The notes under the pieces were generated by a model. That model saw only the letters and a list, made by a program, of their open reading frames with translations, was not told the origin of the DNA and searched no databases. DNA of 64,000 nucleotides from Acidovorax sp. FHTAMBA (GTDB taxonomy: Bacteria > Pseudomonadota > Gammaproteobacteria > Burkholderiales > Burkholderiaceae_C): the NCBI RefSeq assembly GCF_038958875.1, contig NZ_CP152407.1, positions 2,673,501 to 2,737,500 on the forward strand. Direction: 5' to 3'. The position numbers were made by a program, and so were the translations under genes. This document shows positions 16,426 to 27,172 of the stretch, one piece after another (within the stretch, counting starts at the first letter, position 1; every line of letters begins with the position of its first letter).

Positions 16426-17115
16426 ATGACGACCACTCCTTCCCTCACCCAAGACGAACTCAAGACCCTGGTAGGCCAAGCCGCGCTGCAATACGTGGTG
16501 CCTGGCGATATCGTGGGCGTAGGCACCGGCTCCACCGTCAACAAGTTCATCGACGCTCTGGCCACCATGAAGAACCAGATCAAAGGTGCTGTCTCCAGTT
16601 CAGTGGCCAGCACGGAGCGGCTCAAGGCGATCGGGATCCCAGTGTTGGATGCCAACGACGTGGAATCGCTCGCGGTCTACATCGACGGAGCGGATGAAAT
16701 TGATGGCAAAGGCCACATGGTCAAAGGTGGTGGCGCCGCCTTGACGCGCGAAAAAATCGTTGCGGCGCTGGCCAGGCGCTTTGTGTGTATTGCAGACGAA
16801 TCCAAGCTGGTCCAGGTTCTGGGGCAGTTTCCTCTGCCGGTGGAGGTGATCCCGATGGCTGCCAACCATGTTGCTCGGCGTTTTGCAGCGATGGGTGGCC
16901 AGGCGCAGCTTCGGATGCGGGATGGGCAACCGCTGGTCACCGACAACGGTCAGCAGATCCTGGATGTCCGCGGGCTCTCGATCACGGACCCGTTGGCGTT
17001 TGAATCCGACATCAATCAGTGGCCGGGGGTGGTGACTGTGGGGGTTTTTGCGCACCAGAAGGCATCTGTCTGTCTTCTGGGCACCGCGCAAGGTGTGAAT
17101 ACGCTTACTTACTGA
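16426..17115 (+). CDS. rpiA: Ribose-5-phosphate isomerase A
   Basis: 229-residue enzyme of the non-oxidative pentose phosphate pathway interconverting ribose 5-phosphate and ribulose 5-phosphate. The phosphate loop GVGTGSTVNKFID, the active-site block YIDGADEID and KGGGAALTREKI (with the catalytic glutamate after it) are all present. The length is typical (219 in E. coli). It is divergent from pyrD, so both nucleotide-precursor genes share one very short control region. Confidence 0.96.
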   Translation: MTTTPSLTQDELKTLVGQAALQYVVPGDIVGVGTGSTVNKFIDALATMKNQIKGAVSSSVASTERLKAIGIPVLDANDVESLAVYIDGADEIDGKGHMVKGGGAALTREKIVAALARRFVCIADESKLVQVLGQFPLPVEVIPMAANHVARRFAAMGGQAQLRMRDGQPLVTDNGQQILDVRGLSITDPLAFESDINQWPGVVTVGVFAHQKASVCLLGTAQGVNTLTY

Positions 17116-17208
17116 CCTGCGCTGCGGATGAGTGGTGACAAGCACAGGTGCCCGATCTCGCCGACACGCGTCTAGGTGAGATAGCGTCGGGCTGCGGGCA
17201 GGGTGAAG

Positions 17209-18273
17209 TCAACGGGACGACGTGTCTTCCGCAACCGGAGGGGAGAACAGATCCCAACTGGCCATGAAAAGTGCTGCGATGACCGGGCCAATGACAAACC
17301 CGGTGAGTCCGAACAAGGCCATACCGCCCAGCGTGGAAATCAGCACCACGTAGTCGGGCATCTTGGTGTCCTTGCCCACCAGGATGGGGCGCAGTACGTT
17401 GTCGACCAGCCCGATCACGAAGATCCCGAAAGCAGTCAGCACCACGCCCTGCCATATGGCACCCGTGGCCAGAAAGTAGATGGCAACGGGTACCCAGATC
17501 AGTCCCGCGCCCACCGCGGGCAGAAGCGACAGGAACGCCATCAGTACGCCCCACAGTACGGGGCCCTGGATTCCGAGAAACCAGAACATCATTCCGCCGA
17601 GTGCGCCCTGGGAGGCCGCCACGACGATATTGCCCTTGACAGTCGCACGGATCACGGTGGTGAATTTCCCCACCAATTGCCGCTTGTGCGTCTCATCCAG
17701 CGGGGTGGCCTGCCGAATACGCAATGCCAATCGGGCACCATCGCGCAACAGGAAGAACAGCAGGTAGAGCATGATGCCGAAGCTGACGATGAACTGCAGC
17801 GTGTTCTGCCCAATGCTCAGCGCCTGCGTGGCAATAAACTGGCTGGCCTGTACGGCGAACGAAGACAGCTTTTGTTGAAGCTCCCCGAGGCTGGTGAGTT
17901 CAAGACGGTCCATCAAGCTCGCAGCCCAGGGCGGAAGGGCTGCGATGACCTGTTGCAGGTACAACCCGAAGTTGATCTGGCCGGAGCGAACCCGCTCGTA
18001 GATCACCGTGGCTTCTTGAATCAGTGACACGGTGATGGCGGCCATCGGCAGGATCACTACCACGAGACACAGGCCCAGCGTGCACAGCGCAGCCAGCGTG
18101 GGGCGTCTGGGCATTCGGCGCAGCAGCTTGCGGTGCAGCGGCGCAAAAAGAACGGCCAATATCACCCCCCAGAAAACCGCCCCATGAAACTGCCACAGGA
18201 TTGCGCCAAATGCGATCGTGACAAGGATGAGCAGTAATAGGAAAGCTTTGTCCTGAAGGTTGTGATGCAGCAT
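17209..18273 (-). CDS. AI-2E family transporter (PerM/YdiK-like permease)
   Basis: 354-residue integral membrane protein with about seven to eight membrane segments: two at the N-terminus (residues 10-45), one near 60-85, a soluble middle (about 85-150), and a C-terminal group (about 155-345). The C-terminal block contains GGMMFWFLGIQGPVLWGVLMAFLSLLPAVGAGLIWVP-type sequence and GLVDNVLRPILVG, the most conserved part of the family. Members are annotated as AI-2 exporters or Na/H antiporters, but the substrate is not predictable here. It is convergent with rpiA and divergent from sucA, with 240 bases before sucA. Confidence 0.9.
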   Translation of the reverse strand: MLHHNLQDKAFLLLLILVTIAFGAILWQFHGAVFWGVILAVLFAPLHRKLLRRMPRRPTLAALCTLGLCLVVVILPMAAITVSLIQEATVIYERVRSGQINFGLYLQQVIAALPPWAASLMDRLELTSLGELQQKLSSFAVQASQFIATQALSIGQNTLQFIVSFGIMLYLLFFLLRDGARLALRIRQATPLDETHKRQLVGKFTTVIRATVKGNIVVAASQGALGGMMFWFLGIQGPVLWGVLMAFLSLLPAVGAGLIWVPVAIYFLATGAIWQGVVLTAFGIFVIGLVDNVLRPILVGKDTKMPDYVVLISTLGGMALFGLTGFVIGPVIAALFMASWDLFSPPVAEDTSSR

Positions 18274-18513
18274 GGATAGGCAAAGGAGTGAGACCCCGGA
18301 ATGTACGCGAGCCCGGACGCCGCACTGCTGTCAGGCGCTGCGACGGGGCTTCAGATGGAAGCTTCGGCGGGCCAATGGTGTTCGGTGGCACAATAGCGGC
18401 CGTACCAAGGCCCTTCCCCAGCCACAGTCGCATCCGCCAACCGGTTCAGCCGTGTCGCGGAAGGTTTCTCAACCAGCTAATGCTTTCCCAAGGAAAGCGG
18501 AGGTCAGCGGAAT

Positions 18514-21393
18514 ATGAGCGATACGACATCCGTCTATCAAGCCTACCAAGGCAACACTTACCTCTTCGGCGGCAATGCGCCCTATGTCGAAGAGATGTAC
18601 GAGAACTATCTCGCCAATCCAGGCAGCGTGCCTGATACATGGCGTGAGTATTTTGATGCGCTGCAGCATGTGCCTGCAGTCGACGGCAGCAATGCCAAGG
18701 ACGTTCCGCACCTCCCGGTCATCAACGCTTTTGCCGAGCGCGCCAAGCAGGGCGGCACCAAGGTGGTCGTGGCCTCCGGGGCGGATTCGGAAATGGGCCG
18801 CAAGCGTACCGCCGTCCAGCAACTGATCGCCGCCTACCGCAACGTGGGCCAGCGCTGGGCGGATCTTGACCCCCTCAAGCGCACCGAGCGCCCCGCGATT
18901 CCCGAGCTGGAACCGTCTTTCTACGGCTTCAACGATGCTGACCAGGAAGTCGTGTTCAACACCAGCAACACGTTCTTCGGCAAGGAATCGATGACGCTGC
19001 GCGAGTTGATCAACGCGCTGCGCGAGACCTACTGCGGCTCCATCGGTGCCGAATACATGTACGCCACGGACCAGAATCAGAAGCGCTGGTGGCAGGAGAA
19101 GCTCGAGACGATCCGCAGCAAGCCCAGCTTTGGCCCTGAGAAGAAGAAGCAGATCCTTGACCGCCTGACGGCGGCGGAAGGGCTGGAGCGCTTCCTGCAC
19201 ACCAAGTACGTGGGTCAAAAGCGGTTTTCGCTGGAAGGTGGTGAGAGCTTCATTGCCGCGATGGATGAGCTCATCCAGTCTGCGGGCGCCAAGGGCGTGC
19301 AGGAGATCGTGATCGGCATGGCCCACCGCGGTCGCCTGAATGTGCTGGTCAACTCGCTGGGCAAGATGCCCAAGGACCTGTTCGCAGAGTTCGACCACAC
19401 AGCGCCTGAAGACCTGCCTGCCGGTGACGTGAAGTACCACCAGGGTTTCAGCTCGGACGTGACCACCCCCGGCGGCCCGGTGCACCTGTCGCTCGCGTTC
19501 AACCCGTCTCACCTTGAAATCGTGAACCCCGTGGTGGAAGGTTCGGTGCGCGCGCGCATGGACCGTCGTGCCGACCCCCTGGGCCAACAGGTGCTGCCTG
19601 TGCTGGTGCATGGCGATGCTGCCTTTGCGGGCCAGGGCGTGAACCAGGAAACCCTGGCGCTGGCGCAGACCCGTGGTTACTCCACGGGTGGCACGGTGCA
19701 CATCATCATCAACAACCAGATCGGCTTCACCACTTCTGATCCGCGCGATGCGCGTTCCACGTTGTACTGCACCGACATTGTCAAGATGATCGAGTCGCCA
19801 GTCTTGCACGTGAATGGCGATGACCCGGAAGCCGTGGTGCTGGCCACCCAGCTCGCACTGGAGTTCCGCATGGAGTTCCGCAAGGATGTGGTGGTGGACA
19901 TCATCTGCTTCCGCAAGCTGGGCCATAACGAACAGGACACGCCGGCACTCACGCAGCCGCTGATGTACAAGAAGATCGGCCAGCACCCCGGCACGCGCAA
20001 GCTGTATGCCGACAAGCTGGCAACTCAGGGCCTGGGCGAATCGCTGGGCGACGACATGGTCAAGGCGTACCGCGCTGCGATGGACGCGGGCAAGCACACG
20101 GTCGACCCCGTGCTCACCAACTTCAAGAGCAAGTACGCCGTGGACTGGAGCCCCTTCCTCGGCAAGAAGTGGACCGACGCGGGTGACACCGCCATTCCTC
20201 TGGCCGAGTGGAAGCGCCTGGCCGAGAAGATCACCACCATTCCCGAGAGCGTGACCCCCCACCAGCTCGTTAAGAAGGTGTACGACGACCGCGCGGCCAT
20301 GGGCCGTGGCGAAATTCCTGTGGACTGGGGCATGGGCGAGCACATGGCGTTTGCCTCACTGGTGGCCAGCGGTTACCCGGTGCGCCTGTCGGGCGAGGAC
20401 TGCGGTCGTGGCACCTTCACGCACCGTCATTCCGTCATCCACGATCAAAAGCGTGAAAAGTGGGACACCGGCACCTATGTGCCCCTGCAAAACGTGGCCG
20501 AAAATCAGGCACCGTTTGTGGTTATCGATTCCATCCTTTCGGAAGAAGCGGTGCTGGGCTTTGAATACGGCTACGCGTCCAACGACCCGAACACACTGGT
20601 GATCTGGGAAGCGCAATTCGGCGACTTTGCCAACGGCGCGCAGGTGGTGATCGACCAGTTCATCGCCTCTGGCGAAGTCAAGTGGGGCCGTGTGAACGGC
20701 ATCACGCTGATGCTGCCGCACGGCTATGAAGGCCAGGGCCCAGAGCACAGCTCGGCGCGCCTGGAACGCTTCATGCAGCTGGCGGCTGACGCCAACATGC
20801 AGATCGTGCAGCCAACCACGGCCAGCCAGATCTTCCATGTGCTGCGCCGCCAGATGGTGCGCGACCTGCGCAAGCCGCTGATCATCATGACGCCCAAGTC
20901 GCTGCTGCGTAACAAGGACGCCACGTCGCCGTTGTCCGAGTTCACCAAGGGCAGCTTCCAGACGGTGATTCCGGAGCAGGATGAGTCGATCGCCAAGAAA
21001 GCCGCGAAGGTCAAGCGGGTGATTGCCTGCTCCGGCAAGGTCTACTACGACCTGGTGAAAAAGCGTACGGAAAAAGAAGCCGATGACGTTGTGATCCTGC
21101 GCGTCGAGCAGCTGTACCCGTTCCCGCACAAGGCGTTTGCCGCAGAGCTCAAGAAGTACCCCAACGCTACCGATGTGGTCTGGTGCCAGGACGAGCCACA
21201 GAACCAGGGTGCGTGGTTCTTCGTGCAGCACTACATCCACGAGAACATGCTGGATGGTCAGAAGCTCGGCTACGCCGGCCGTGCCGCCTCGGCGTCGCCC
21301 GCGGTGGGCTATGCCCACCTTCACCAGGAGCAGCAAAAGGCGCTGGTGGACGCCGCATTCTCCAAGCTCAAGGGTTTTGTCCTGACCAAGTAA
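18514..21393 (+). CDS. sucA: 2-oxoglutarate dehydrogenase E1 component
   Basis: 959-residue thiamine-diphosphate-dependent decarboxylase of the TCA-cycle 2-oxoglutarate dehydrogenase complex. The N-terminal YLFGGNAPYVEEMYENYL is the E2-binding region. Further on come KRFSLEGGESFIAAMDELI, IGMAHRGRLNVLVN, GDAAFAGQGV with NNQIGFTTSDP (ThDP-binding), and LSGEDCGRGTFTHRH. The C-terminal block VVWCQDEPQNQGAWFF is typical. The length matches the family (933 in E. coli). GGAGG lies upstream of the ATG as a ribosome binding site. It heads an operon with sucB and lpd; sdh genes are not adjacent. Confidence 0.97.
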   Translation: MSDTTSVYQAYQGNTYLFGGNAPYVEEMYENYLANPGSVPDTWREYFDALQHVPAVDGSNAKDVPHLPVINAFAERAKQGGTKVVVASGADSEMGRKRTAVQQLIAAYRNVGQRWADLDPLKRTERPAIPELEPSFYGFNDADQEVVFNTSNTFFGKESMTLRELINALRETYCGSIGAEYMYATDQNQKRWWQEKLETIRSKPSFGPEKKKQILDRLTAAEGLERFLHTKYVGQKRFSLEGGESFIAAMDELIQSAGAKGVQEIVIGMAHRGRLNVLVNSLGKMPKDLFAEFDHTAPEDLPAGDVKYHQGFSSDVTTPGGPVHLSLAFNPSHLEIVNPVVEGSVRARMDRRADPLGQQVLPVLVHGDAAFAGQGVNQETLALAQTRGYSTGGTVHIIINNQIGFTTSDPRDARSTLYCTDIVKMIESPVLHVNGDDPEAVVLATQLALEFRMEFRKDVVVDIICFRKLGHNEQDTPALTQPLMYKKIGQHPGTRKLYADKLATQGLGESLGDDMVKAYRAAMDAGKHTVDPVLTNFKSKYAVDWSPFLGKKWTDAGDTAIPLAEWKRLAEKITTIPESVTPHQLVKKVYDDRAAMGRGEIPVDWGMGEHMAFASLVASGYPVRLSGEDCGRGTFTHRHSVIHDQKREKWDTGTYVPLQNVAENQAPFVVIDSILSEEAVLGFEYGYASNDPNTLVIWEAQFGDFANGAQVVIDQFIASGEVKWGRVNGITLMLPHGYEGQGPEHSSARLERFMQLAADANMQIVQPTTASQIFHVLRRQMVRDLRKPLIIMTPKSLLRNKDATSPLSEFTKGSFQTVIPEQDESIAKKAAKVKRVIACSGKVYYDLVKKRTEKEADDVVILRVEQLYPFPHKAFAAELKKYPNATDVVWCQDEPQNQGAWFFVQHYIHENMLDGQKLGYAGRAASASPAVGYAHLHQEQQKALVDAAFSKLKGFVLTK

Positions 21394-21445
21394 GGCCAGC
21401 AACACCTACCGAACACAGAACAGAACCCTACTGAAAGAATTCAAA

Positions 21446-22711
21446 ATGGCTATCGTAGAAGTCAAAGTCCCCCAGCTGTCTGAATCCGTGGCGGAAGCCA
21501 CCATGCTGACCTGGAAAAAGAAGGCCGGCGAGGCCGTGGCCGTGGACGAGATCCTCATCGAGATCGAAACCGACAAGGTCGTGCTCGAAGTGCCCGCCCC
21601 CTCCGCAGGGGTGCTGGCGGAGATCATCCAGGGCGACGGCGCCACCGTGGTGGCCGAGCAGCTCATCGCCAAGATTGATACCGAAGGCAAGGCCGGTGCA
21701 GCCGCGCCTGCCCCTGCCGCATCTGCGCCGGCACCCGCCGCAGCCGCCCCAACGGCAGCCCCCGCCGCCGCTGGCGGCTCCAAGGGAGATGTCGCCATGC
21801 CTGCCGCTGCGAAGCTTCTGGCGGAGAACAACCTGTCAGCATCCGCGGTGGCTGGTACCGGCAAGGACGGCCGCGTGACCAAGGGCGATGTGCTGGCTGC
21901 CGTAGCCGGTGGCGCCAAGGCCGCAGTCGCCCCCAGCGTGATCCCCACCGGCGTCCCCACCAAGGCACTGCCGCAGGTGTCGGCACCTGCCGCGAAGGAA
22001 GACCTGGGCGATCGCCCCGAGCAGCGCGTGCCCATGAGCCGCCTGCGCGCCCGCGTGGCCGAGCGCCTGCTGCAGTCGCAATCGACCAACGCCATCCTGA
22101 CCACGTTCAACGAAGTGAACATGGCGCCGGTGATGGAGATGCGCAAGAAGTTCCAGGACACCTTCACCAAGGAACATGGCGTGAAGATCGGCTTCATGAG
22201 CTTCTTTGTGAAGGCTGCTGTGCACGCCTTGAAGAAGTTCCCTGTGCTGAATGCTTCGGTGGATGGCAACGACATCGTCTACCACGGCTACTTCGACATC
22301 GGTATTGCCGTGGGCTCGCCCCGTGGCCTCGTGGTGCCCATCCTGCGCAACGCAGACCAGATGAGCTTTGCCGACATCGAAAAGAAGATTGCTGAATTCG
22401 GCAAGAAGGCCGCAGAAGGCAAGCTGGGCATTGAAGAAATGACCGGCGGCACGTTCTCGATTTCCAACGGTGGCACCTTTGGCTCGATGATGTCCACCCC
22501 CATCATCAACCCGCCCCAGTCGGCCATCCTGGGCGTGCACGCCACCAAGGACCGTGCCGTGGTCGAAAACGGCCAGATCGTGGTCCGTCCGATGAACTAC
22601 CTGGCCATGTCCTACGACCACCGCATCATCGACGGCCGCGAAGCCGTGCTGGGCCTGGTGGCCATGAAGGACGCGCTGGAAGACCCATCGCGCCTGCTGT
22701 TCGATATTTGA
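21446..22711 (+). CDS. sucB: Dihydrolipoamide succinyltransferase (2-oxoglutarate dehydrogenase E2)
   Basis: 421-residue core of the complex. An N-terminal lipoyl domain carries Lys44 in ETDKVVLEVPAP. An Ala/Pro linker (about 80-115) leads to a peripheral-subunit-binding domain (about 118-155, AAAKLLAENNLSASAVAGTGKDGRVTKGDV-type). The catalytic domain ends with SYDHRIIDGREAV, where His392 and Asp396 are the catalytic pair. One lipoyl domain and this linker are usual for SucB. It is 52 nt after sucA. Confidence 0.97.
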   Translation: MAIVEVKVPQLSESVAEATMLTWKKKAGEAVAVDEILIEIETDKVVLEVPAPSAGVLAEIIQGDGATVVAEQLIAKIDTEGKAGAAAPAPAASAPAPAAAAPTAAPAAAGGSKGDVAMPAAAKLLAENNLSASAVAGTGKDGRVTKGDVLAAVAGGAKAAVAPSVIPTGVPTKALPQVSAPAAKEDLGDRPEQRVPMSRLRARVAERLLQSQSTNAILTTFNEVNMAPVMEMRKKFQDTFTKEHGVKIGFMSFFVKAAVHALKKFPVLNASVDGNDIVYHGYFDIGIAVGSPRGLVVPILRNADQMSFADIEKKIAEFGKKAAEGKLGIEEMTGGTFSISNGGTFGSMMSTPIINPPQSAILGVHATKDRAVVENGQIVVRPMNYLAMSYDHRIIDGREAVLGLVAMKDALEDPSRLLFDI

Positions 22712-22732
22712 GCGCCGAGCGCTGAAAGCATC

Positions 22733-22782
22733 GACCCACCCATGTGGCCTGGCCTGTGCTGGAGCCCGTCGGTGGGTCTTTC
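22733..22782 (+). other. Stem-loop between sucB and lpd
   Basis: GACCCACC (22733-22740) pairs perfectly with GGTGGGTC (22771-22778) across a 30-nt loop, followed by TTTCTCC. The T-tract is interrupted, so it may attenuate or protect mRNA rather than terminate fully. Confidence 0.4.
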
Positions 22783-22808
22783 TCCAACTGATCGAGTGAG
22801 ATTTCCCC

Positions 22809-24236
<1,428 letters not shown>

Positions 24237-24237
24237 T

Positions 24238-24302
24238 TTTTGAATAAAAACCGGCTCTAGCGCTTACGGAGTAAGCGCTAGCAGCTATAAAAATCATAGC
24301 TT
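24238..24302 (-). repeat. Dispersed hairpin repeat, family 1, copy C (reverse)
   Basis: This copy has the strongest hairpin of the family: CTAGCGCTTAC (24257-24267) pairs perfectly with GTAAGCGCTAG (24271-24281) around GGA. On the minus strand it reads TTTTTATAGCTG then the hairpin then GAGCC, the same order as the plus-strand copies. It fills the gap between lpd and zapE. A second small palindrome AGCTAT/ATAGCT sits at 24283-24301. Confidence 0.85.
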
Positions 24303-24317
24303 CAGGGTATCGAACTC

Positions 24318-25415
24318 GTGACTGTCAAACAGGCTTACCTGGCTGAGCTGGCCGCCAAGGGCTACCAAAGTGATCCTGCGCAGCTGCGCGCGGTCGATGC
24401 GCTGCAGCGCTGCGCTGACGACTGGGCGGCCTACAAGGCGCGACGGTCCAATGCGCTCAAGAAGCTGATCAACCGGCCTGACGTGCCGCGCGGCGTGTAT
24501 ATGTATGGGGGGGTGGGGCGGGGCAAGAGCTTCCTCATGGAATGCTTTTTTGATGCCGTGCCCCTCAAGCGCAAGGTCCGTCTGCACTTTCACGAGTTCA
24601 TGCGCGAAGTACACCGCGAACTCGCCGGCCTGCAGGGCACGGTGGACCCGCTGGATGTGCTGGGTGCGCGCATCGCCAAGCGCTACAAACTCATCTGCTT
24701 TGACGAGTTCCACGTGGCGGACATCACCGATGCCATGATCCTGCACCGCTTGCTGGCAGCACTGTTTCACAACGGCGTGGGGTTTGTGACCACGTCGAAT
24801 TTCAAGCCTGATGACCTGTACCCCGACGGTCTGCACCGCGACCGGATCCTTCCCGCCATCGCGCTGTTGAATGAGCGGCTCGAGGTGGTGAACGTGGACA
24901 ACGGAGTGGACTATCGCCGGCGCACCCTGGAACAGGTGAAGCTGTACCACACCCCGCTGGGGCCGCAGGCCGATGCGGAGATGAACACGGCGTTTGACCA
25001 GCTGGCGGAAGTGCATGACGAGGACCCGGTGCTGCACATCGAGGCCCGAGAGATCCGCGCCCGCCGCAAGGCGGGGGGGGTTGTCTGGTTTGATTTCCGA
25101 ACGCTGTGCGGCGGCCCGCGCTCGCAAAACGACTACCTCGAAATCGCGACGCAATTTCATACGGTGCTGCTGTCGGATGTGCCGTACATGCCGGTCAGCA
25201 TGGCATCGCCTGCGCGGCGGTTTACCTGGCTGATCGACGTCTTGTACGACCGGCGCGTCAAGCTCATTCTGTCTGCTGCGGTCCCGCCTGAGCAGTTGTA
25301 CACCGAAGGCCCTCTGGCCCATGAGTTTCCCCGCACGGTATCGCGGCTCAACGAGATGCAGTCCAAAGAGTTTCTGGCCCTGGAGCGCCGCACCGTGGAT
25401 ACGGGGCTGACATGA
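24318..25415 (+). CDS. zapE: Cell division protein ZapE (AFG1-like ATPase)
   Basis: 365-residue P-loop ATPase of the AFG1/ZapE family; E. coli ZapE associates with the Z-ring under stress. Walker A is GGVGRGKS at 64-71 and Walker B is LICFDEFHVADITDAMIL. The family block TSNFKPDDLYPDGLHRDR and the C-terminal YMPVSMASPARRFTWLIDVLYDRRVKLI are also present. The start is GTG at 24318. It follows the sucAB-lpd operon after a repeat copy and overlaps the next gene by 4 nt (ATGA). Confidence 0.93.
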   Translation: MTVKQAYLAELAAKGYQSDPAQLRAVDALQRCADDWAAYKARRSNALKKLINRPDVPRGVYMYGGVGRGKSFLMECFFDAVPLKRKVRLHFHEFMREVHRELAGLQGTVDPLDVLGARIAKRYKLICFDEFHVADITDAMILHRLLAALFHNGVGFVTTSNFKPDDLYPDGLHRDRILPAIALLNERLEVVNVDNGVDYRRRTLEQVKLYHTPLGPQADAEMNTAFDQLAEVHDEDPVLHIEAREIRARRKAGGVVWFDFRTLCGGPRSQNDYLEIATQFHTVLLSDVPYMPVSMASPARRFTWLIDVLYDRRVKLILSAAVPPEQLYTEGPLAHEFPRTVSRLNEMQSKEFLALERRTVDTGLT

Positions 25416-26107
25416 GCGGCACGCGGTGGTTTGGCCCAGTTTTGGCGCTGGTGGCCGGTTGGGGCTTTGCTGTGGCGGCCATCGCGCAGCCTTCGCTTGG
25501 GTCTGAAGGTGTAGCCGGCCAGCAGCACGCGCCCCTAACGGCAGCGCGCGAGGCAGAACACGACCGCATCCGCCAAGAGCGGGAGGTTCTCAACGTCCGG
25601 CGTCAACGCGATGAATCCGTGTGCTATCGGCGGTTCATGGTGGAAGACTGCCTGCGGGGTGTGCGGGCACAAGCGCGGGATGATGAGGCCCGTCTGCGCG
25701 TGCGGGAAATTGAACTCAACGACGCAGAGCGCAAGGAAAAGGCTGCGGCACGGTTGAAGAGCATTGAAGAGAAGCAGCGGGCAGTGCCGCAAGGTGCGGG
25801 CACCCAGGGGCCTGTGTTGCGCCGGGCGTTGCCGGAGCCCAAGGCCGATAAGGGGCTGCGTGATTCGCAGGCGGCGCAGCGTGCTGAGCACCAGCGCAGC
25901 AAGCTCCAGCAGCGATCCCGGGAGCAGGCTGCGCGGGAGAGAGCTGAATCTGAACGCGCGGCCCGCGCGCGGGTGCGCCATGCGCAGCGGCTTGAGGCAG
26001 CGCAGCAACGCCGTGAGCGCGTGGCTCAGTCAGAGGCAGAGGCTGCCTTGCAGGGTCGCAAGCGGCCAGCGCCGCTGCCCACGGGGTCGGCCGTCGTCAG
26101 CCCTTGA
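25412..26107 (+). CDS. Secreted coiled-coil protein of unknown function
   Basis: 231 residues. An N-terminal signal peptide (LVAGWGFAVAAIAQP, cleavage likely after AIA) is followed by a highly charged Arg/Glu/Ala-rich region (about 45-220) predicted to be mostly coiled coil (REAEHDRIRQEREVLNVRRQ and similar). Two cysteines in ESVCYRRFMVEDCLRGVR could form a disulfide in the periplasm; this block is the most sequence-specific part of the protein. Translation is coupled to zapE through an ATGA overlap. No known family is recognised. Confidence 0.75.
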   Translation: MSGTRWFGPVLALVAGWGFAVAAIAQPSLGSEGVAGQQHAPLTAAREAEHDRIRQEREVLNVRRQRDESVCYRRFMVEDCLRGVRAQARDDEARLRVREIELNDAERKEKAAARLKSIEEKQRAVPQGAGTQGPVLRRALPEPKADKGLRDSQAAQRAEHQRSKLQQRSREQAARERAESERAARARVRHAQRLEAAQQRRERVAQSEAEAALQGRKRPAPLPTGSAVVSP

Positions 26108-26186
26108 GCATCAACCGGACAGCGTAGGGCGTATCCGCTTGAAGAGGTAGTGGGCACCATAGCCCCGGCGGGAGGCCCGAGCTTGA

Positions 26187-26993
26187 TCAGGGTTTCGCGG
26201 CGTCTACCGGTGCCAGGCGAGCGACTTTTTTCTCTTCCACCAGCGCCTCTATCTTCACGATGACCAGGGAGAGGTTGTCCCCACCGCCGCGTGCGCGCGA
26301 GCGGGCTTTTTCAATGAGGAACTCGGTGGCTTCCCGCGGGGAAAGGGAATCCACCACCGAGCCGAGTTCGGTGGGCGAAAAGTAGTGCCAGACGCCATCG
26401 CTGCACGCCATGAGTACATCGCCAGGTTGCAGTTGCGGGATGATGTGGGTGGTGATGGGTGGATCGCTTTCAGTGCCCAGGCAACCCACGAGGATGTTCG
26501 AGTGCGGGTGGTTGTTGGCCTCTGCCTCCGTCAGCTCTCCCCGGTCCACAAGCGCCTGAACATAGGAGTGATCGCTGGTACGGAACACCATGCGCGCACC
26601 CTGGAAGTGGTAGATGCGCGAATCACCTGCATGCACCCAGTGGCAGTCGCCACGCGGGTTGATGAGGAAGGCCGCAATGGTGCTGTGGGGTTCCTGCTCG
26701 GCCGAAATGGCGGTGAGCCGGATCACGATGTGGGCCTCTTCCACCATGCTCTTGAGCATGGCAACCGGGTCATCTGTGTCTGGCGAGTAGCGCTCGAAGA
26801 GCTGGCGTGCGGTCATCATGACCTGATCCGACGCCTTGCGCCCGCCGCTGCGTCCGCCCATGCCATCGGCAATGACGCCCAGCACGCAGCCATTGTGCCG
26901 TTCGTGGGAGATCAAGGTCACCTGATCTTGCTGGTACTCCCGGTCACCCTTGTGGATGCCGGTGGACGCGATGAGGCGAAACGCTTTGGTCAT
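26187..26993 (-). CDS. PP2C-family serine/threonine protein phosphatase
   Basis: 268-residue PPM phosphatase (Stp1/PrpC-like), metal-dependent, removing phosphate from Ser/Thr. Motifs in order: GDREYQQDQV (motif 1), GVIADGMGGRSGG (metal-binding Asp and Gly), HAGDSRIY, LMACSDGVW and GGGDNLSLV (last metal Asp). A short charged C-terminal tail (EEKKVARLAPVDAAKP) follows. A Ser/Thr kinase gene is in the same window at 44160, but they are 17 kb apart and no link is shown. It is divergent from the helicase gene with 179 bases between the starts. Confidence 0.93.
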   Translation of the reverse strand: MTKAFRLIASTGIHKGDREYQQDQVTLISHERHNGCVLGVIADGMGGRSGGRKASDQVMMTARQLFERYSPDTDDPVAMLKSMVEEAHIVIRLTAISAEQEPHSTIAAFLINPRGDCHWVHAGDSRIYHFQGARMVFRTSDHSYVQALVDRGELTEAEANNHPHSNILVGCLGTESDPPITTHIIPQLQPGDVLMACSDGVWHYFSPTELGSVVDSLSPREATEFLIEKARSRARGGGDNLSLVIVKIEALVEEKKVARLAPVDAAKP

Positions 26994-27172
26994 GCTGGTG
27001 ATTGTGGGGGCGCTTGTGCAGGAGAGCTTCGCGCAAAGGGAACCAAACGCGTATTATCCGCCCGCCTGTGGCATTTTTGCCATCCTGCAGCACTTGCCTT
27101 GAACCTCCACCCGCCGAACCCGACTCTTTCGCAGCTTCCTGTGCAGCGCGCCTGCCACACTGCGCGCGCGTG

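Noticed and set aside
18469..20343. A 624-codon open frame opposite sucA, and a similar 685-codon frame opposite dnaE (30386-32443).
   Set aside because: Their products are rich in His, Gln, Val and Arg with no recognisable domain, and they mirror highly conserved genes. Long antisense frames are expected in DNA with this GC bias.
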